DNA from: Metellina segmentata
Lineage: Eukaryota > Arthropoda > Arachnida > Araneae > Tetragnathidae
DNA length: 64,000 nt
Direction: 5' to 3'
Assembly: GCA_947359465.1 (NCBI GenBank)
Contig: CANAIC010000159.1
Location: 346,001 to 410,000, forward strand
Shown here piece after piece: positions 23,796-37,680 of the stretch (position 1 is the stretch's first letter; each line of letters opens with the position of its first letter). The position numbers and the translations under genes were made by a program. The notes below the pieces were generated by a model that saw only the letters and a program-made list of their open reading frames with translations, was not told the DNA's origin and did not search any database.

Positions 23796-24829
23796 AGACG
23801 TTTGATCATAAATACCTAAAAACAAAGTGAGGAATATTTGAAGGCAGTAGGGATTGCTTCGAACATGGTTAGAAATATACTTGTATGTTAGAGGGAGCAT
23901 AGAGAAAAGTTACACATATTTAAGTAAACTATCGAATACTTCAAATTGTATCGAAACTTTACCTCTAAATACGAGTATATTGCTGCTCCCTGTTCGATTC
24001 CTGGTCGTGGAGGGCATAAACGTTGTTAATCAGAACAACAAAGGAAAAACATGCCTTTATTTGTTGTACTATAACAATTTATTTATAGTATAGTAGTGTG
24101 GAGACAATGCTCTTAGAAAGAATGAAATTTAAACAGTCCATTCGGCAACAGTTGAGTGAACAATAATGGAATACAATAAAAACCATTCAAATGGCAACCA
24201 ACAATTGAAATCTTTTGAATTGCAAAAGACTGAAATCTATTGATCGGTATAATAACAATCGAACAAGAATGGGAGGATCCGATAACAATGGAATCTTTTC
24301 ATATTCTTCCCCCATAACAATACCTTTGAACTGATTTTACAAAAGAGGGATAGTTGTTTCCACAGAACAAAGTGTTCTAACAGTCATTTCAATTAATAAT
24401 AACCCCAAGCATGTTAGATGTGTTTATCGTTCTTTCTTCTCGTTGAATTCGACGACTACGCCAACCGGGTACAACAAAACTGTACAAGGTAGTGTTTGAC
24501 AATTAAGTACAAATAGATGTTCTGATATCGCACTTTACTTCCTTTAAGGGTTGGATACTTTCATTTACCATTGAAGAATTGTTGTTGAATAACAAAACCT
24601 CATTTTACTGGCTGCCTGCGAATAAATATCAAAGGGGGTACTTTTCACAACTATCTCGGACCATTCATACTCACTTGAATTCAATAACATTCCGTCCAAC
24701 TTTATTGCCTTCCTAATTACATTTTTTTCTCACTTATATGTATATTTTGCTAGGATTCACCTATGATCAATCGGAAATGTGTAAAAACACCCTTCTTTCT
24801 TGCAAATAAAAATATAAAAAGTAAAAGTG

Positions 24830-24950
24830 GCCATATATAGCACGTGGTGTTCCTAAGTGGTCCCTCTCCCAAGTACTGAGCGCATCCGAATGTGCTTATC
24901 TTTGGTGATCGAATAAGAACGGGAGAATTGACCATAATGTGGCCGTTGGC
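24830..24950 (-). rRNA. 5S rRNA-like gene, copy 22
   Basis: 5S sequence unchanged. The spacer has TTGTAGCGAAAC, shared only with copy 23, plus CAACAGTTGAAAT. Confidence 0.75.
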
Positions 24951-25985
24951 AGACGTTTGATCATAAATACCTAAAAACAAAGTGAGGAATATTTGAAGGC
25001 AGTAGGGATTGCTTCGAACATGGTTAGAAATATACTTGTATGTTAGAGGGAGCATAGAGAAAAGTTACACATATTTAAGTAAACTATCGAATACTTCAAA
25101 TTGTAGCGAAACTTTACCTCTAAATACGAGTATATTGCTGCTCCCTGTTCGATTCCTGGTCGTGGAGGGCATAAACGTTGTTAATCAGAACAACAAAGGA
25201 AAAACATGCCTTTATTTGTTGTACTATAACAATTTATTTATAGTATAGTAGTGTGGAGACAATGCTCTTAGAAAGAATGAAATTTAAACAATCCATTCGA
25301 CAACAGTTGAGTGAACAATAATGGAATACAATAAAAACCATTCAAATGGCAACCAACAGTTGAAATCTTTTGAATTGCAAAAGACTGAAATCTATTGATC
25401 GGTATAATAACAATCGAACAAGAATGGGAGGATCCGATAACAATGGAATCTTTTCTTATTCTTCCCCCATAACAATACCTTTGAACTGATTTTACAAAAG
25501 AGGGATAGTTGTTTCCACAGAACAAAGTGTTCTAACAGTCATTTCAATTAATAATAACCCCAAGCATGTTAGATGTGTTTATCGTTCTTTCTTCTCGTTG
25601 AATTCGACGACTACGCCAACCGGGTACAACAAAACTGTACAAGGTAGTGTTTGACAATTAAGTACAAATAGATGTTCTGATATCGCACTTTACTTCCTTT
25701 AAGGGTTGGATACTTTCATTTACCATTGAAGAATTGTTGTTGAATAACAAAACCCCATTTTACTGGCTGCCTGCGAATAAATATCAAAGGGGGTACTTTT
25801 CACAACTATCTCGGACCATTCATACTCACTTGAATTCAATAACATTCCGTCCAACTTTATTGCCTTCCTAATTACATTTTTTTTCTCACTTATATGTATA
25901 TTTTGCTAGGATTCACCTATGATCAATCGGAAATGTGTAAAAACACCCTTCTTTCTTGCAAATAAAAATATAAAAAGTAAAAGTG

Positions 25986-26106
25986 GCCATATATAGCACG
26001 TGGTGTTCCTAAGTGGTCCCTCTCCCAAGTACTGAGCGCATCCGAATGTGCTTATCTTTGGTGATCGAATAAGAACGGGAGAATTGACCATAATGTGGCC
26101 GTTGGC
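25986..26106 (-). rRNA. 5S rRNA-like gene, copy 23
   Basis: 5S sequence unchanged. The spacer repeats TTGTAGCGAAAC, then changes to block III type with CATTTTAGCTGTG and the GTAGTAGTATTT insertion, making the distance to the next copy 1,159 bp. Confidence 0.75.
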
Positions 26107-27144
26107 AGACGTTTGATCATAAATACCTAAAAACAAAGTGAGGAATATTTGAAGGCAGTAGGGATTGCTTCGAACATGGTTAGAAATATACTTGTATGTT
26201 AGAGGGAGCATAGAGAAAAGTTACACATATTTAAGTAAACTATCGAATACTTCAAATTGTAGCGAAACTTTACCTCTAAATACGAGTATATTGCTGCTCC
26301 CTGTTCGATTCCTGGTCGTGGAGGGCATAAACGTTGTTAATCAGAACAACAAAGGAAAAACATGCCTTTATTTGTTGTACTATAACAATTTATTTATAGT
26401 ATAGTAGTGTGGAGACAATGCTCTTAGAAAGAATGAAATTTAAACAGTCCATTCGACAACAGTTGAGTGAACAATAATGGAATACAATAAAAACCATTCA
26501 AATGGCAACCAACAGTTGAAATCTTTTGAATTGCAAAAGACTGAAATCTATTGATCGGTATAATAACAATCGAACAAGAATGGGAGGATCCGATAACAAT
26601 GGAATCTTTTCTTATTCTTCCCCCATAACAATACCTTTGAACTGATTTTACAAAAGAGGGATAGTTGTTTCCACAGGACAAAGTGTTCTAACAGTCATTT
26701 CAATTAATAATAACCCCAAGCATTTTAGCTGTGTTTATCGTTCTCTCTTCTCGTTGAATTCGACGGCTACGCCAACCGGGTACAACAAAACTGTACAAGG
26801 TAGTAGTATTTGACAATTAAGTACAAATAGATGTTCTGATATCGCACTTTACTTCCTTTAGGGGTTGGATACTTTCATTTACCATTGAAGAATTGTTGTT
26901 GAATAACAAAACCGCATTTTACTGGCTGCCTGCGAATAAATATCAAAGGGGGTACTTTTCACAACTATCTCGGACCAATCATACTCACTTGAATTCAATA
27001 ACATTCCATACAACTTTATTGCCTTCCTAATTACATTTTTTTTCTCACTTATATGTATATTTTGCTAGGATTCACCTATGATTAATCGGAAATGTGTAAA
27101 AACACCCTTCTTTCTTGCAAATAAAAATATAAAAAGTAAAAGTG

Positions 27145-27265
27145 GCCATATATAGCACGTGGTGTTCCTAAGTGGTCCCTCTCCCAAGTACTGAGCGCAT
27201 CCGAATGTGCTTATCTTTGGTGATCGAATAAGAACGGGAGAATTGACCATAATGTGGCCGTTGGC
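27145..27265 (-). rRNA. 5S rRNA-like gene, copy 24
   Basis: 5S sequence unchanged. Downstream side ATGATTAATCGG and CACCCTTCTTTC. The spacer has CATTTTAGCTGTG and the insertion (1,159 bp to next copy). Confidence 0.75.
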
Positions 27266-28303
27266 AGACGTTTGATCATAAATACCTAAAAACAAAGTGA
27301 GGAATATTTGAAGGCAGTAGGGATTGCTTCGAACATGGTTAGAAATATACTTGTATGTTAGAGGGAGCATAGAGAAAAGTTACACATATTTAAGTAAACT
27401 ATCGAATACTTCAAATTGTATCGAAACTTTACCTCTAAATACGAGTATATTGCTGCTCCCTGTTCGATTCCTGGTCGTGGAGGGCATAAACGTTGTTAAT
27501 CAGAACAACAAAGGAAAAACATGCCTTTATTTGTTGTACTATAACAATTTATTTATAGTATAGTAGTGTGGAGACAATGCTCTTAGAAAGAATGAAATTT
27601 AAACAGTCCATTCGACAACAGTTGAGTGAACAATAATGGAATACAATAAAAACCATTCAAATGGCAACCAACAGTTGAAATCTTTTGAATTGCAAAAGAC
27701 TGAAATCTATTGATCGGTATAATAACAATCGAACAAGAATGGGAGGATCCGATAACAATGGAATCTTTTCTTATTCTTCCCCCATAACAATACCTTTGAA
27801 CTGATTTTACAAAAGAGGGATAGTTGTTTCCACAGAACAAAGTGTTCTAACAGTCATTTCAATTAATAATAACCCCAAGCATTTTAGCTGTGTTTATCGT
27901 TCTCTCTTCTCGTTGAATTCGACGACTACGCCAACCGGGTACAACAAAACTGTACAAGGTAGTAGTATTTGACAATTAAGTACAAATAGATGTTCTGATA
28001 TCGCACTTTACTTCCTTTAGGGGTTGGATACTTTCATTTACCATTGAAGAATTGTTGTTGAATAACAAAACCCCATTTTACTGGCTGCCTGCGAATAAAT
28101 ATCAAAGGGGGTACTTTTCACAACTATCTCGGACCATTCATACTCACTTGAATTCAATAAAATTCCATACAACTTTATTGCCTTCCTAATTACATTTTTT
28201 TTCTCACTTATATGTATATTTTGCTAGGATTCACCTATGATTAATCGGAAATGTGTAAAAACACCCTTCTTTCTTGCAAATAAAAATATAAAAAGTAAAA
28301 GTG

Positions 28304-28424
28304 GCCATATATAGCACGTGGTGTTCCTAAGTGGTCCCTCTCCCAAGTACTGAGCGCATCCGAATGTGCTTATCTTTGGTGATCGAATAAGAACGGGAGA
28401 ATTGACCATAATGTGGCCGTTGGC
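28304..28424 (-). rRNA. 5S rRNA-like gene, copy 25
   Basis: 5S sequence unchanged. AACAGACATTTC first appears in its spacer (about 29,010). It also has the block III insertion and a private AACCACATTTT. Confidence 0.75.
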
Positions 28425-29462
28425 AGACGTTTGATCATAAATACCTAAAAACAAAGTGAGGAATATTTGAAGGCAGTAGGGATTGCTTCGAACATGGTTA
28501 GAAATATACTTGTATGTTAGAGGGAGCATAGAGAAAAGTTACACATATTTAAGTAAACTATCGAATACTTCAAATTGTATCGAAACTTTACCTCTAAATA
28601 CGAGTATATTGCTGCTCCCTGTTCGATTCCTGGTCGTGGAGGGCATAAACGTTGTTAATCAGAACAACAAAGGAAAAACATGCCTTTATTTGTTGTACTA
28701 TAACAATTTATTTATAGTATAGTAGTGTGGAGACAATGCTCTTAGAAAGAATGAAATTTAAACAGTCCATTCGACAACAGTTGAGTGAACAATAATGGAA
28801 TACAATAAAAACCATTCAAATGGCAACCAACAATTGAAATCTTTTGAATTGCAAAAGACTGAAATCTATTGATCGGTATAATAACAATCGAACAAGAATG
28901 GGAGGATCCGATAACAATGGAATCTTTTCTTATTCTTCCCCCATAACAATACCTTTGAACTGATTTTACAAAAGAGGGATAGTTGTTTCCACAGAACAAA
29001 GTGTTCTAACAGACATTTCAATTAATAATAACCCCAAGCATGTTAGATGTGTTTATCGTTCTCTCTTCTCGTTGAATTCGACGACTACGCCAACCGGGTA
29101 CAACAAAACTGTACAAGGTAGTAGTATTTGACAATTAAGTACAAATAGATGTTCTGATATCGCACTTTACTTCCTTTAGGGGTTGGATACTTTCATTTAC
29201 CATTGAAGAATTGTTGTTGAATAACAAAACCACATTTTACTGGCTGCCTGCGAATAAATATCAAAGGGGGTACTTTTCACAACTATCTCGGACCATTCAT
29301 ACTCACTTGAATTCAATAAAATTCCATACAACTTTATTGCCTTCCTAATTACATTTTTTTTCTCACTTATATGTATATTTTGCTAGGATTCACCTATGAT
29401 TAATCGGAAATGTGTAAAAACACCCTTCTTTCTTGCAAATAAAAATATAAAAAGTAAAAGTG

Positions 29463-29583
29463 GCCATATATAGCACGTGGTGTTCCTAAGTGGTCCCTCT
29501 CCCAAGTACTGAGCGCATCCGAATGTGCTTATCTTTGGTGATCGAATAAGAACGGGAGAATTGACCATAATGTGGCCGTTGGC
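29463..29583 (-). rRNA. 5S rRNA-like gene, copy 26
   Basis: 5S sequence unchanged. The spacer has AACAGACATTTC and the GTAGTAGTATTT insertion (1,159 bp to next copy). Confidence 0.75.
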
Positions 29584-30621
29584 AGACGTTTGATCATAAA
29601 TACCTAAAAACAAAGTGAGGAATATTTGAAGGCAGTAGGGATTGCTTCGAACATGGTTAGAAATATACTTGTATGTTAGAGGGAGCATAGAGAAAAGTTA
29701 CACATATTTAAGTAAACTATCGAATACTTCAAATTGTATCGAAACTTTACCTCTAAATACGAGTATATTGCTGCTCCCTGTTCGATTCCTGGTCGTGGAG
29801 GGCATAAACGTTGTTAATCAGAACAACAAAGGAAAAACATGCCTTTATTTGTTGTACTATAACAATTTATTTATAGTATAGTAGTGTGGAGACAATGCTC
29901 TTAGAAAGAATGAAATTTAAACAGTCCATTCGACAACAGTTGAGTGAACAATAATGGAATACAATAAAAACCATTCAAATGGCAACCAACAATTGAAATC
30001 TTTTGAATTGCAAAAGACTGAAATCTATTGATCGGTATAATAACAATCGAACAAGAATGGGAGGATCCGATAACAATGGAATCTTTTCTTATTCTTCCCC
30101 CATAACAATACCTTTGAACTGATTTTACAAAAGAGGGATAGTTGTTTCCACAGAACAAAGTGTTCTAACAGACATTTCAATTAATAATAACCCCAAGCAT
30201 GTTAGATGTGTTTATCGTTCTCTCTTCTCGTTGAATTCGACGACTACGCCAACCGGGTACAACAAAACTGTACAAGGTAGTAGTATTTGACAATTAAGTA
30301 CAAATAGATGTTCTGATATCGCACTTTACTTCCTTTAGGGGTTGGATACTTTCATTTACCATTGAAGAATTGTTGTTGAATAACAAAACCCCATTTTACT
30401 GGCTGCCTGCGAATAAATATCAAAGGGGGTACTTTTCACAACTATCTCGGACCATTCATACTCACTTGAATTCAATAAAATTCCATACAACTTTATTGCC
30501 TTCCTAATTACATTTTTTTTCTCACTTATATGTATATTTTGCTAGGATTCACCTATGATTAATCGGAAATGTGTAAAAACACCCTTCTTTCTTGCAAATA
30601 AAAATATAAAAAGTAAAAGTG

Positions 30622-30742
30622 GCCATATATAGCACGTGGTGTTCCTAAGTGGTCCCTCTCCCAAGTACTGAGCGCATCCGAATGTGCTTATCTTTGGTGA
30701 TCGAATAAGAACGGGAGAATTGACCATAATGTGGCCGTTGGC
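30622..30742 (-). rRNA. 5S rRNA-like gene, copy 27
   Basis: 5S sequence unchanged. The spacer starts as block III and, after a private CAATAACTTTG at 31,265, continues as block IV without the insertion. It is the first copy of the duplicated junction. Confidence 0.75.
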
Positions 30743-31777
30743 AGACGTTTGATCATAAATACCTAAAAACAAAGTGAGGAATATTTGAAGGCAGTAGGGA
30801 TTGCTTCGAACATGGTTAGAAATATACTTGTATGTTAGAGGGAGCATAGAGAAAAGTTACACATATTTAAGTAAACTATCGAATACTTCAAATTGTATCG
30901 AAACTTTACCTCTAAATACGAGTATATTGCTGCTCCCTGTTCGATTCCTGGTCGTGGAGGGCATAAACGTTGTTAATCAGAACAACAAAGGAAAAACATG
31001 CCTTTATTTGTTGTACTATAACAATTTATTTATAGTATAGTAGTGTGGAGACAATGCTCTTAGAAAGAATGAAATTTAAACAGTCCATTCGACAACAGTT
31101 GAGTGAACAATAATGGAATACAATAAAAACCATTCAAATGGCAACCAACAATTGAAATCTTTTGAATTGCAAAAGACTGAAATCTATTGATCGGTATAAT
31201 AACAATCGAACAAGAATGGGAGGATCCGATAACAATGGAATCTTTTCTTATTCTTCCCCCATAACAATAACTTTGAACTGATTTTACAAAAGAGGGATAG
31301 TTGTTTCCACAGAACAAAGTGTTCTAACAGACATTTCAATTAATAATAACCCCAAGCATGTTAGATGTGTTTATCGTTCTCTCTTCTCGTTGAATTCGAC
31401 GGCTACGCCAACCGGGTACAACAAAACTGTACAAGGTAGTGTTTGACAATTAAGTACAAATAGATGTTCTGATATCGCACTTTACTTCCTTTAGGGGTTG
31501 GATACTTTCATTTACCATTGAAGAATTGTTGTTGAATAACAAAACCCCATTTTACTGGCTGCCTGCGAATAAATATCAAAGGGGGTACTTTTCACAACTA
31601 TCTCGGACCATTCATACTCACTTGAATTCAATAACATTCCATCCAACTTTATTGCCTTCCTAATTACATTTTGTTTCTCACTTATATGTATATTTTGCTA
31701 GGATTCACCTATGATCAATCGGAAATGTGTAAAAACACCCCTCTTTCTTGCAAATAAAAATATAAAAAGTAAAAGTG

Positions 31778-31898
31778 GCCATATATAGCACGTGGTGTTC
31801 CTAAGTGGTCCCTCTCCCAAGTACTGAGCGCATCCGAATGTGCTTATCTTTGGTGATCGAATAAGAACGGGAGAATTGACCATAATGTGGCCGTTGGC
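31778..31898 (-). rRNA. 5S rRNA-like gene, copy 28
   Basis: 5S sequence unchanged. The downstream side is block IV type (ACATTTTGTTTCTC, CACCCCTCTTTC), but its spacer returns to the block III insertion near 32,593 and is followed by the longest T tract seen. The next copy is 1,160 bp away. Confidence 0.75.
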
Positions 31899-32937
31899 AG
31901 ACGTTTGATCATAAATACCTAAAAACAAAGTGAGGAATATTTGAAGGCAGTAGGGATTGCTTCGAACATGGTTAGAAATATACTTGTATGTTAGAGGGAG
32001 CATAGAGAAAAGTTACACATATTTAAGTAAACTATCGAATACTTCAAATTGTATCGAAACTTTACCTCTAAATACGAGTATATTGCTGCTCCCTGTTCGA
32101 TTCCTGGTCGTGGAGGGCATAAACGTTGTTAATCAGAACAACAAAGGAAAAACATGCCTTTATTTGTTGTACTATAACAATTTATTTATAGTATAGTAGT
32201 GTGGAGACAATGCTCTTAGAAAGAATGAAATTTAAACAGTCCATTCGACAACAGTTGAGTGAACAATAATGGAATACAATAAAAACCATTCAAATGGCAA
32301 CCAACAATTGAAATCTTTTGAATTGCAAAAGACTGAAATCTATTGATCGGTATAATAACAATCGAACAAGAATGGGAGGATCCGATAACAATGGAATCTT
32401 TTCTTATTCTTCCCCCATAACAATACCTTTGAACTGATTTTACAAAAGAGGGATAGTTGTTTCCACAGAACAAAGTGTTCTAACAGACATTTCAATTAAT
32501 AATAACCCCAAGCATGTTAGATGTGTTTATCGTTCTCTCTTCTCGTTGAATTCGACGACTACGCCAACCGGGTACAACAAAACTGTACAAGGTAGTAGTA
32601 TTTGACAATTAAGTACAAATAGATGTTCTGATATCGCACTTTACTTCCTTTAGGGGTTGGATACTTTCATTTACCATTGAAGAATTGTTGTTGAATAACA
32701 AAACCCCATTTTACTGGCTGCCTGCGAATAAATATCAAAGGGGGTACTTTTCACAACTATCTCGGACCATTCATACTCACTTGAATTCAATAAAATTCCA
32801 TACAACTTTATTGCCTTCCTAATTACATTTTTTTTTCTCACTTATATGTATATTTTGCTAGGATTCACCTATGATTAATCGGAAATGTGTAAAAACACCC
32901 TTCTTTCTTGCAAATAAAAATATAAAAAGTAAAAGTG

Positions 32938-33058
32938 GCCATATATAGCACGTGGTGTTCCTAAGTGGTCCCTCTCCCAAGTACTGAGCGCATCCGAATG
33001 TGCTTATCTTTGGTGATCGAATAAGAACGGGAGAATTGACCATAATGTGGCCGTTGGC
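32938..33058 (-). rRNA. 5S rRNA-like gene, copy 29
   Basis: 5S sequence unchanged. The downstream side is block III type (ATGATTAATCGG). Its spacer has CAATAACTTTG at 33,581 exactly as after copy 27, so this is the second copy of the junction. Confidence 0.75.
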
Positions 33059-34093
33059 AGACGTTTGATCATAAATACCTAAAAACAAAGTGAGGAATAT
33101 TTGAAGGCAGTAGGGATTGCTTCGAACATGGTTAGAAATATACTTGTATGTTAGAGGGAGCATAGAGAAAAGTTACACATATTTAAGTAAACTATCGAAT
33201 ACTTCAAATTGTATCGAAACTTTACCTCTAAATACGAGTATATTGCTGCTCCCTGTTCGATTCCTGGTCGTGGAGGGCATAAACGTTGTTAATCAGAACA
33301 ACAAAGGAAAAACATGCCTTTATTTGTTGTACTATAACAATTTATTTATAGTATAGTAGTGTGGAGACAATGCTCTTAGAAAGAATGAAATTTAAACAGT
33401 CCATTCGACAACAGTTGAGTGAACAATAATGGAATACAATAAAAACCATTCAAATGGCAACCAACAATTGAAATCTTTTGAATTGCAAAAGACTGAAATC
33501 TATTGATCGGTATAATAACAATCGAACAAGAATGGGAGGATCCGATAACAATGGAATCTTTTCTTATTCTTCCCCCATAACAATAACTTTGAACTGATTT
33601 TACAAAAGAGGGATAGTTGTTTCCACAGAACAAAGTGTTCTAACAGACATTTCAATTAATAATAACCCCAAGCATGTTAGATGTGTTTATCGTTCTCTCT
33701 TCTCGTTGAATTCGACGGCTACGCCAACCGGGTACAACAAAACTGTACAAGGTAGTGTTTGACAATTAAGTACAAATAGATGTTCTGATATCGCACTTTA
33801 CTTCCTTTAGGGGTTGGATACTTTCATTTACCATTGAAGAATTGTTGTTGAATAACAAAACCCCATTTTACTGGCTGCCTGCGAATAAATATCAAAGGGG
33901 GTACTTTTCACAACTATCTCGGACCATTCATACTCACTTGAATTCAATAACATTCCATCCAACTTTATTGCCTTCCTAATTACATTTTGTTTCTCACTTA
34001 TATGTATATTTTGCTAGGATTCACCTATGATCAATCGGAAATGTGTAAAAACACCCCTCTTTCTTGCAAATAAAAATATAAAAAGTAAAAGTG

Positions 34094-34214
34094 GCCATAT
34101 ATAGCACGTGGTGTTCCTAAGTGGTCCCTCTCCCAAGTACTGAGCGCATCCGAATGTGCTTATCTTTGGTGATCGAATAAGAACGGGAGAATTGACCATA
34201 ATGTGGCCGTTGGC
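34094..34214 (-). rRNA. 5S rRNA-like gene, copy 30
   Basis: 5S sequence unchanged. Block IV flanks with the interrupted T tract ACATTTTGTTTCTC. Confidence 0.75.
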
Positions 34215-35249
34215 AGACGTTTGATCATAAATACCTAAAAACAAAGTGAGGAATATTTGAAGGCAGTAGGGATTGCTTCGAACATGGTTAGAAATATACT
34301 TGTATGTTAGAGGGAGCATAGAGAAAAGTTACACATATTTAAGTAAACTATCGAATACTTCAAATTGTATCGAAACTTTACCTCTAAATACGAGTATATT
34401 GCTGCTCCCTGTTCGATTCCTGGTCGTGGAGGGCATAAACGTTGTTAATCAGAACAACAAAGGAAAAACATGCCTTTATTTGTTGTACTATAACAATTTA
34501 TTTATAGTATAGTAGTGTGGAGACAATGCTCTTAGAAAGAATGAAATTTAAACAGTCCATTCGACAACAGTTGAGTGAACAATAATGGAATACAATAAAA
34601 ACCATTCAAATGGCAACCAACAATTGAAATCTTTTGAATTGCAAAAGACTGAAATCTATTGATCGGTATAATAACAATCGAACAAGAATGGGAGGATCCG
34701 ATAACAATGGAATCTTTTCTTATTCTTCCCCCATAACAATACCTTTGAACTGATTTTACAAAAGAGGGATAGTTGTTTCCACAGAACAAAGTGTTCTAAC
34801 AGACATTTCAATTAATAATAACCCCAAGCATGTTAGATGTGTTTATCGTTCTCTCTTCTCGTTGAATTCGACGGCTACGCCAACCGGGTACAACAAAACT
34901 GTACAAGGTAGTGTTTGACAATTAAGTACAAATAGATGTTCTGATATCGCACTTTACTTCCTTTAGGGGTTGGATACTTTCATTTACCATTGAAGAATTG
35001 TTGTTGAATAACAAAACCCCATTTTACTGGCTGCCTGCGAATAAATATCAAAGGGGGTACTTTTCACAACTATCTCGGACCATTCATACTCACTTGAATT
35101 CAATAACATTCCATCCAACTTTATTGCCTTCCTAATTACATTTTGTTTCTCACTTATATGTATATTTTGCTAGGATTCACCTATGATCAATCGGAAATGT
35201 GTAAAAACACCCCTCTTTCTTGCAAATAAAAATATAAAAAGTAAAAGTG

Positions 35250-35370
35250 GCCATATATAGCACGTGGTGTTCCTAAGTGGTCCCTCTCCCAAGTACTGAG
35301 CGCATCCGAATGTGCTTATCTTTGGTGATCGAATAAGAACGGGAGAATTGACCATAATGTGGCCGTTGGC
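35250..35370 (-). rRNA. 5S rRNA-like gene, copy 31
   Basis: 5S sequence unchanged. The spacer has a private AATGCTATTAG near 35,684 and the shortened CATTAACATTGAAG at about 36,138 (1,155 bp to next copy). Confidence 0.75.
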
Positions 35371-36404
35371 AGACGTTTGATCATAAATACCTAAAAACAA
35401 AGTGAGGAATATTTGAAGGCAGTAGGGATTGCTTCGAACATGGTTAGAAATATACTTGTATGTTAGAGGGAGCATAGAGAAAAGTTACACATATTTAAGT
35501 AAACTATCGAATACTTCAAATTGTATCGAAACTTTACCTCTAAATACGAGTATATTGCTGCTCCCTGTTCGATTCCTGGTCGTGGAGGGCATAAACGTTG
35601 TTAATCAGAACAACAAAGGAAAAACATGCCTTTATTTGTTGTACTATAACAATTTATTTATAGTATAGTAGTGTGGAGACAATGCTATTAGAAAGAATGA
35701 AATTTAAACAGTCCATTCGACAACAGTTGAGTGAACAATAATGGAATACAATAAAAACCATTCAAATGGCAACCAACAATTGAAATCTTTTGAATTGCAA
35801 AAGACTGAAATCTATTGATCGGTATAATAACAATCGAACAAGAATGGGAGGATCCGATAACAATGGAATCTTTTCTTATTCTTCCCCCATAACAATACCT
35901 TTGAACTGATTTTACAAAAGAGGGATAGTTGTTTCCACAGAACAAAGTGTTCTAACAGACATTTCAATTAATAATAACCCCAAGCATGTTAGATGTGTTT
36001 ATCGTTCTCTCTTCTCGTTGAATTCGACGGCTACGCCAACCGGGTACAACAAAACTGTACAAGGTAGTGTTTGACAATTAAGTACAAATAGATGTTCTGA
36101 TATCGCACTTTACTTCCTTTAGGGGTTGGATACTTTCATTAACATTGAAGAATTGTTGTTGAATAACAAAACCCCATTTTACTGGCTGCCTGCGAATAAA
36201 TATCAAAGGGGGTACTTTTCACAACTATCTCGGACCATTCATACTCACTTGAATTCAATAACATTCCATCCAACTTTATTGCCTTCCTAATTACATTTTT
36301 TTTCTCACTTATATGTATATTTTACTAGGATTCACCTATGATCAATCGGAAATGTGTAAAAACACCCCTCTTTCTTGCAAATAAAAATATAAAAAGTAAA
36401 AGTG

Positions 36405-36525
36405 GCCATATATAGCACGTGGTGTTCCTAAGTGGTCCCTCTCCCAAGTACTGAGCGCATCCGAATGTGCTTATCTTTGGTGATCGAATAAGAACGGGAG
36501 AATTGACCATAATGTGGCCGTTGGC
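36405..36525 (-). rRNA. 5S rRNA-like gene, copy 32
   Basis: 5S sequence unchanged. A private TTTTACTAGG lies near 36,323. The spacer repeats CATTAACATTGAAG at about 37,293, one unit from its neighbour. Confidence 0.75.
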
Positions 36526-37559
36526 AGACGTTTGATCATAAATACCTAAAAACAAAGTGAGGAATATTTGAAGGCAGTAGGGATTGCTTCGAACATGGTT
36601 AGAAATATACTTGTATGTTAGAGGGAGCATAGAGAAAAGTTACACATATTTAAGTAAACTATCGAATACTTCAAATTGTATCGAAACTTTACCTCTAAAT
36701 ACGAGTATATTGCTGCTCCCTGTTCGATTCCTGGTCGTGGAGGGCATAAACGTTGTTAATCAGAACAACAAAGGAAAAACATGCCTTTATTTGTTGTACT
36801 ATAACAATTTATTTATAGTATAGTAGTGTGGAGACAATGCTCTTAGAAAGAATGAAATTTAAACAGTCCATTCGACAACAGTTGAGTGAACAATAATGGA
36901 ATACAATAAAAACCATTCAAATGGCAACCAACAATTGAAATCTTTTGAATTGCAAAAGACTGAAATCTATTGATCGGTATAATAACAATCGAACAAGAAT
37001 GGGAGGATCCGATAACAATGGAATCTTTTCTTATTCTTCCCCCATAACAATACCTTTGAACTGATTTTACAAAAGAGGGATAGTTGTTTCCACAGAACAA
37101 AGTGTTCTAACAGACATTTCAATTAATAATAACCCCAAGCATGTTAGATGTGTTTATCGTTCTCTCTTCTCGTTGAATTCGACGGCTACGCCAACCGGGT
37201 ACAACAAAACTGTACAAGGTAGTGTTTGACAATTAAGTACAAATAGATGTTCTGATATCGCACTTTACTTCCTTTAGGGGTTGGATACTTTCATTAACAT
37301 TGAAGAATTGTTGTTGAATAACAAAACCCCATTTTACTGGCTGCCTGCGAATAAATATCAAAGGGGGTACTTTTCACAACTATCTCGGACCATTCATACT
37401 CACTTGAATTCAATAACATTCCATCCAACTTTATTGCCTTCCTAATTACATTTTGTTTCTCACTTATATGTATATTTTGCTAGGATTCACCTATGATCAA
37501 TCGGAAATGTGTAAAAACACCCCTCTTTCTTGCAAATAAAAATATAAAAAGTAAAAGTG

Positions 37560-37680
37560 GCCATATATAGCACGTGGTGTTCCTAAGTGGTCCCTCTCCC
37601 AAGTACTGAGCGCATCCGAATGTGCTTATCTTTGGTGATCGAATAAGAACGGGAGAATTGACCATAATGTGGCCGTTGGC
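37560..37680 (-). rRNA. 5S rRNA-like gene, copy 33
   Basis: 5S sequence unchanged. The spacer reverts to AACAGTCATTTC and GGGTGCAAC (block I-like variants) and has a private CATTCAGACTC near 38,551. Confidence 0.75.

Larger units (their letters stand above)
22780..26700. repeat. Array block II: variant family with GGGTAC, AAGGGTTGG and CATTCCGTCC
   Basis: The units share variants absent from block I: AAACTTTACCTC, CGACGACTACG, CCGGGTACAAC, TTTAAGGGTTGG, ACATTCCGTCC and CACCCTTCTTTC. The first two spacers also have CATTCGGCAAC and CTTTTCATATTC. Units 22 and 23 share TTGTAGCGAAAC. The last spacer of the stretch has a private substitution, CCACAGGACAAAG, near 26,670. Confidence 0.85.
26700..31260. 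repeat. Array block III: 1,159-bp units with a short insertion
   Basis: The spacers carry GGTAGTAGTATTTGAC where other units have GGTAGTGTTTGAC, which adds 3 bases and accounts for most of the longer period. Other shared variants are CCATACAAC, ATGATTAATCGG and, in later spacers, AACAGACATTTC. The first two spacers have CATTTTAGCTGTG instead of CATGTTAGATGTG. One further spacer of this type is embedded downstream at about 32.5-32.8 kb. Confidence 0.85.
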
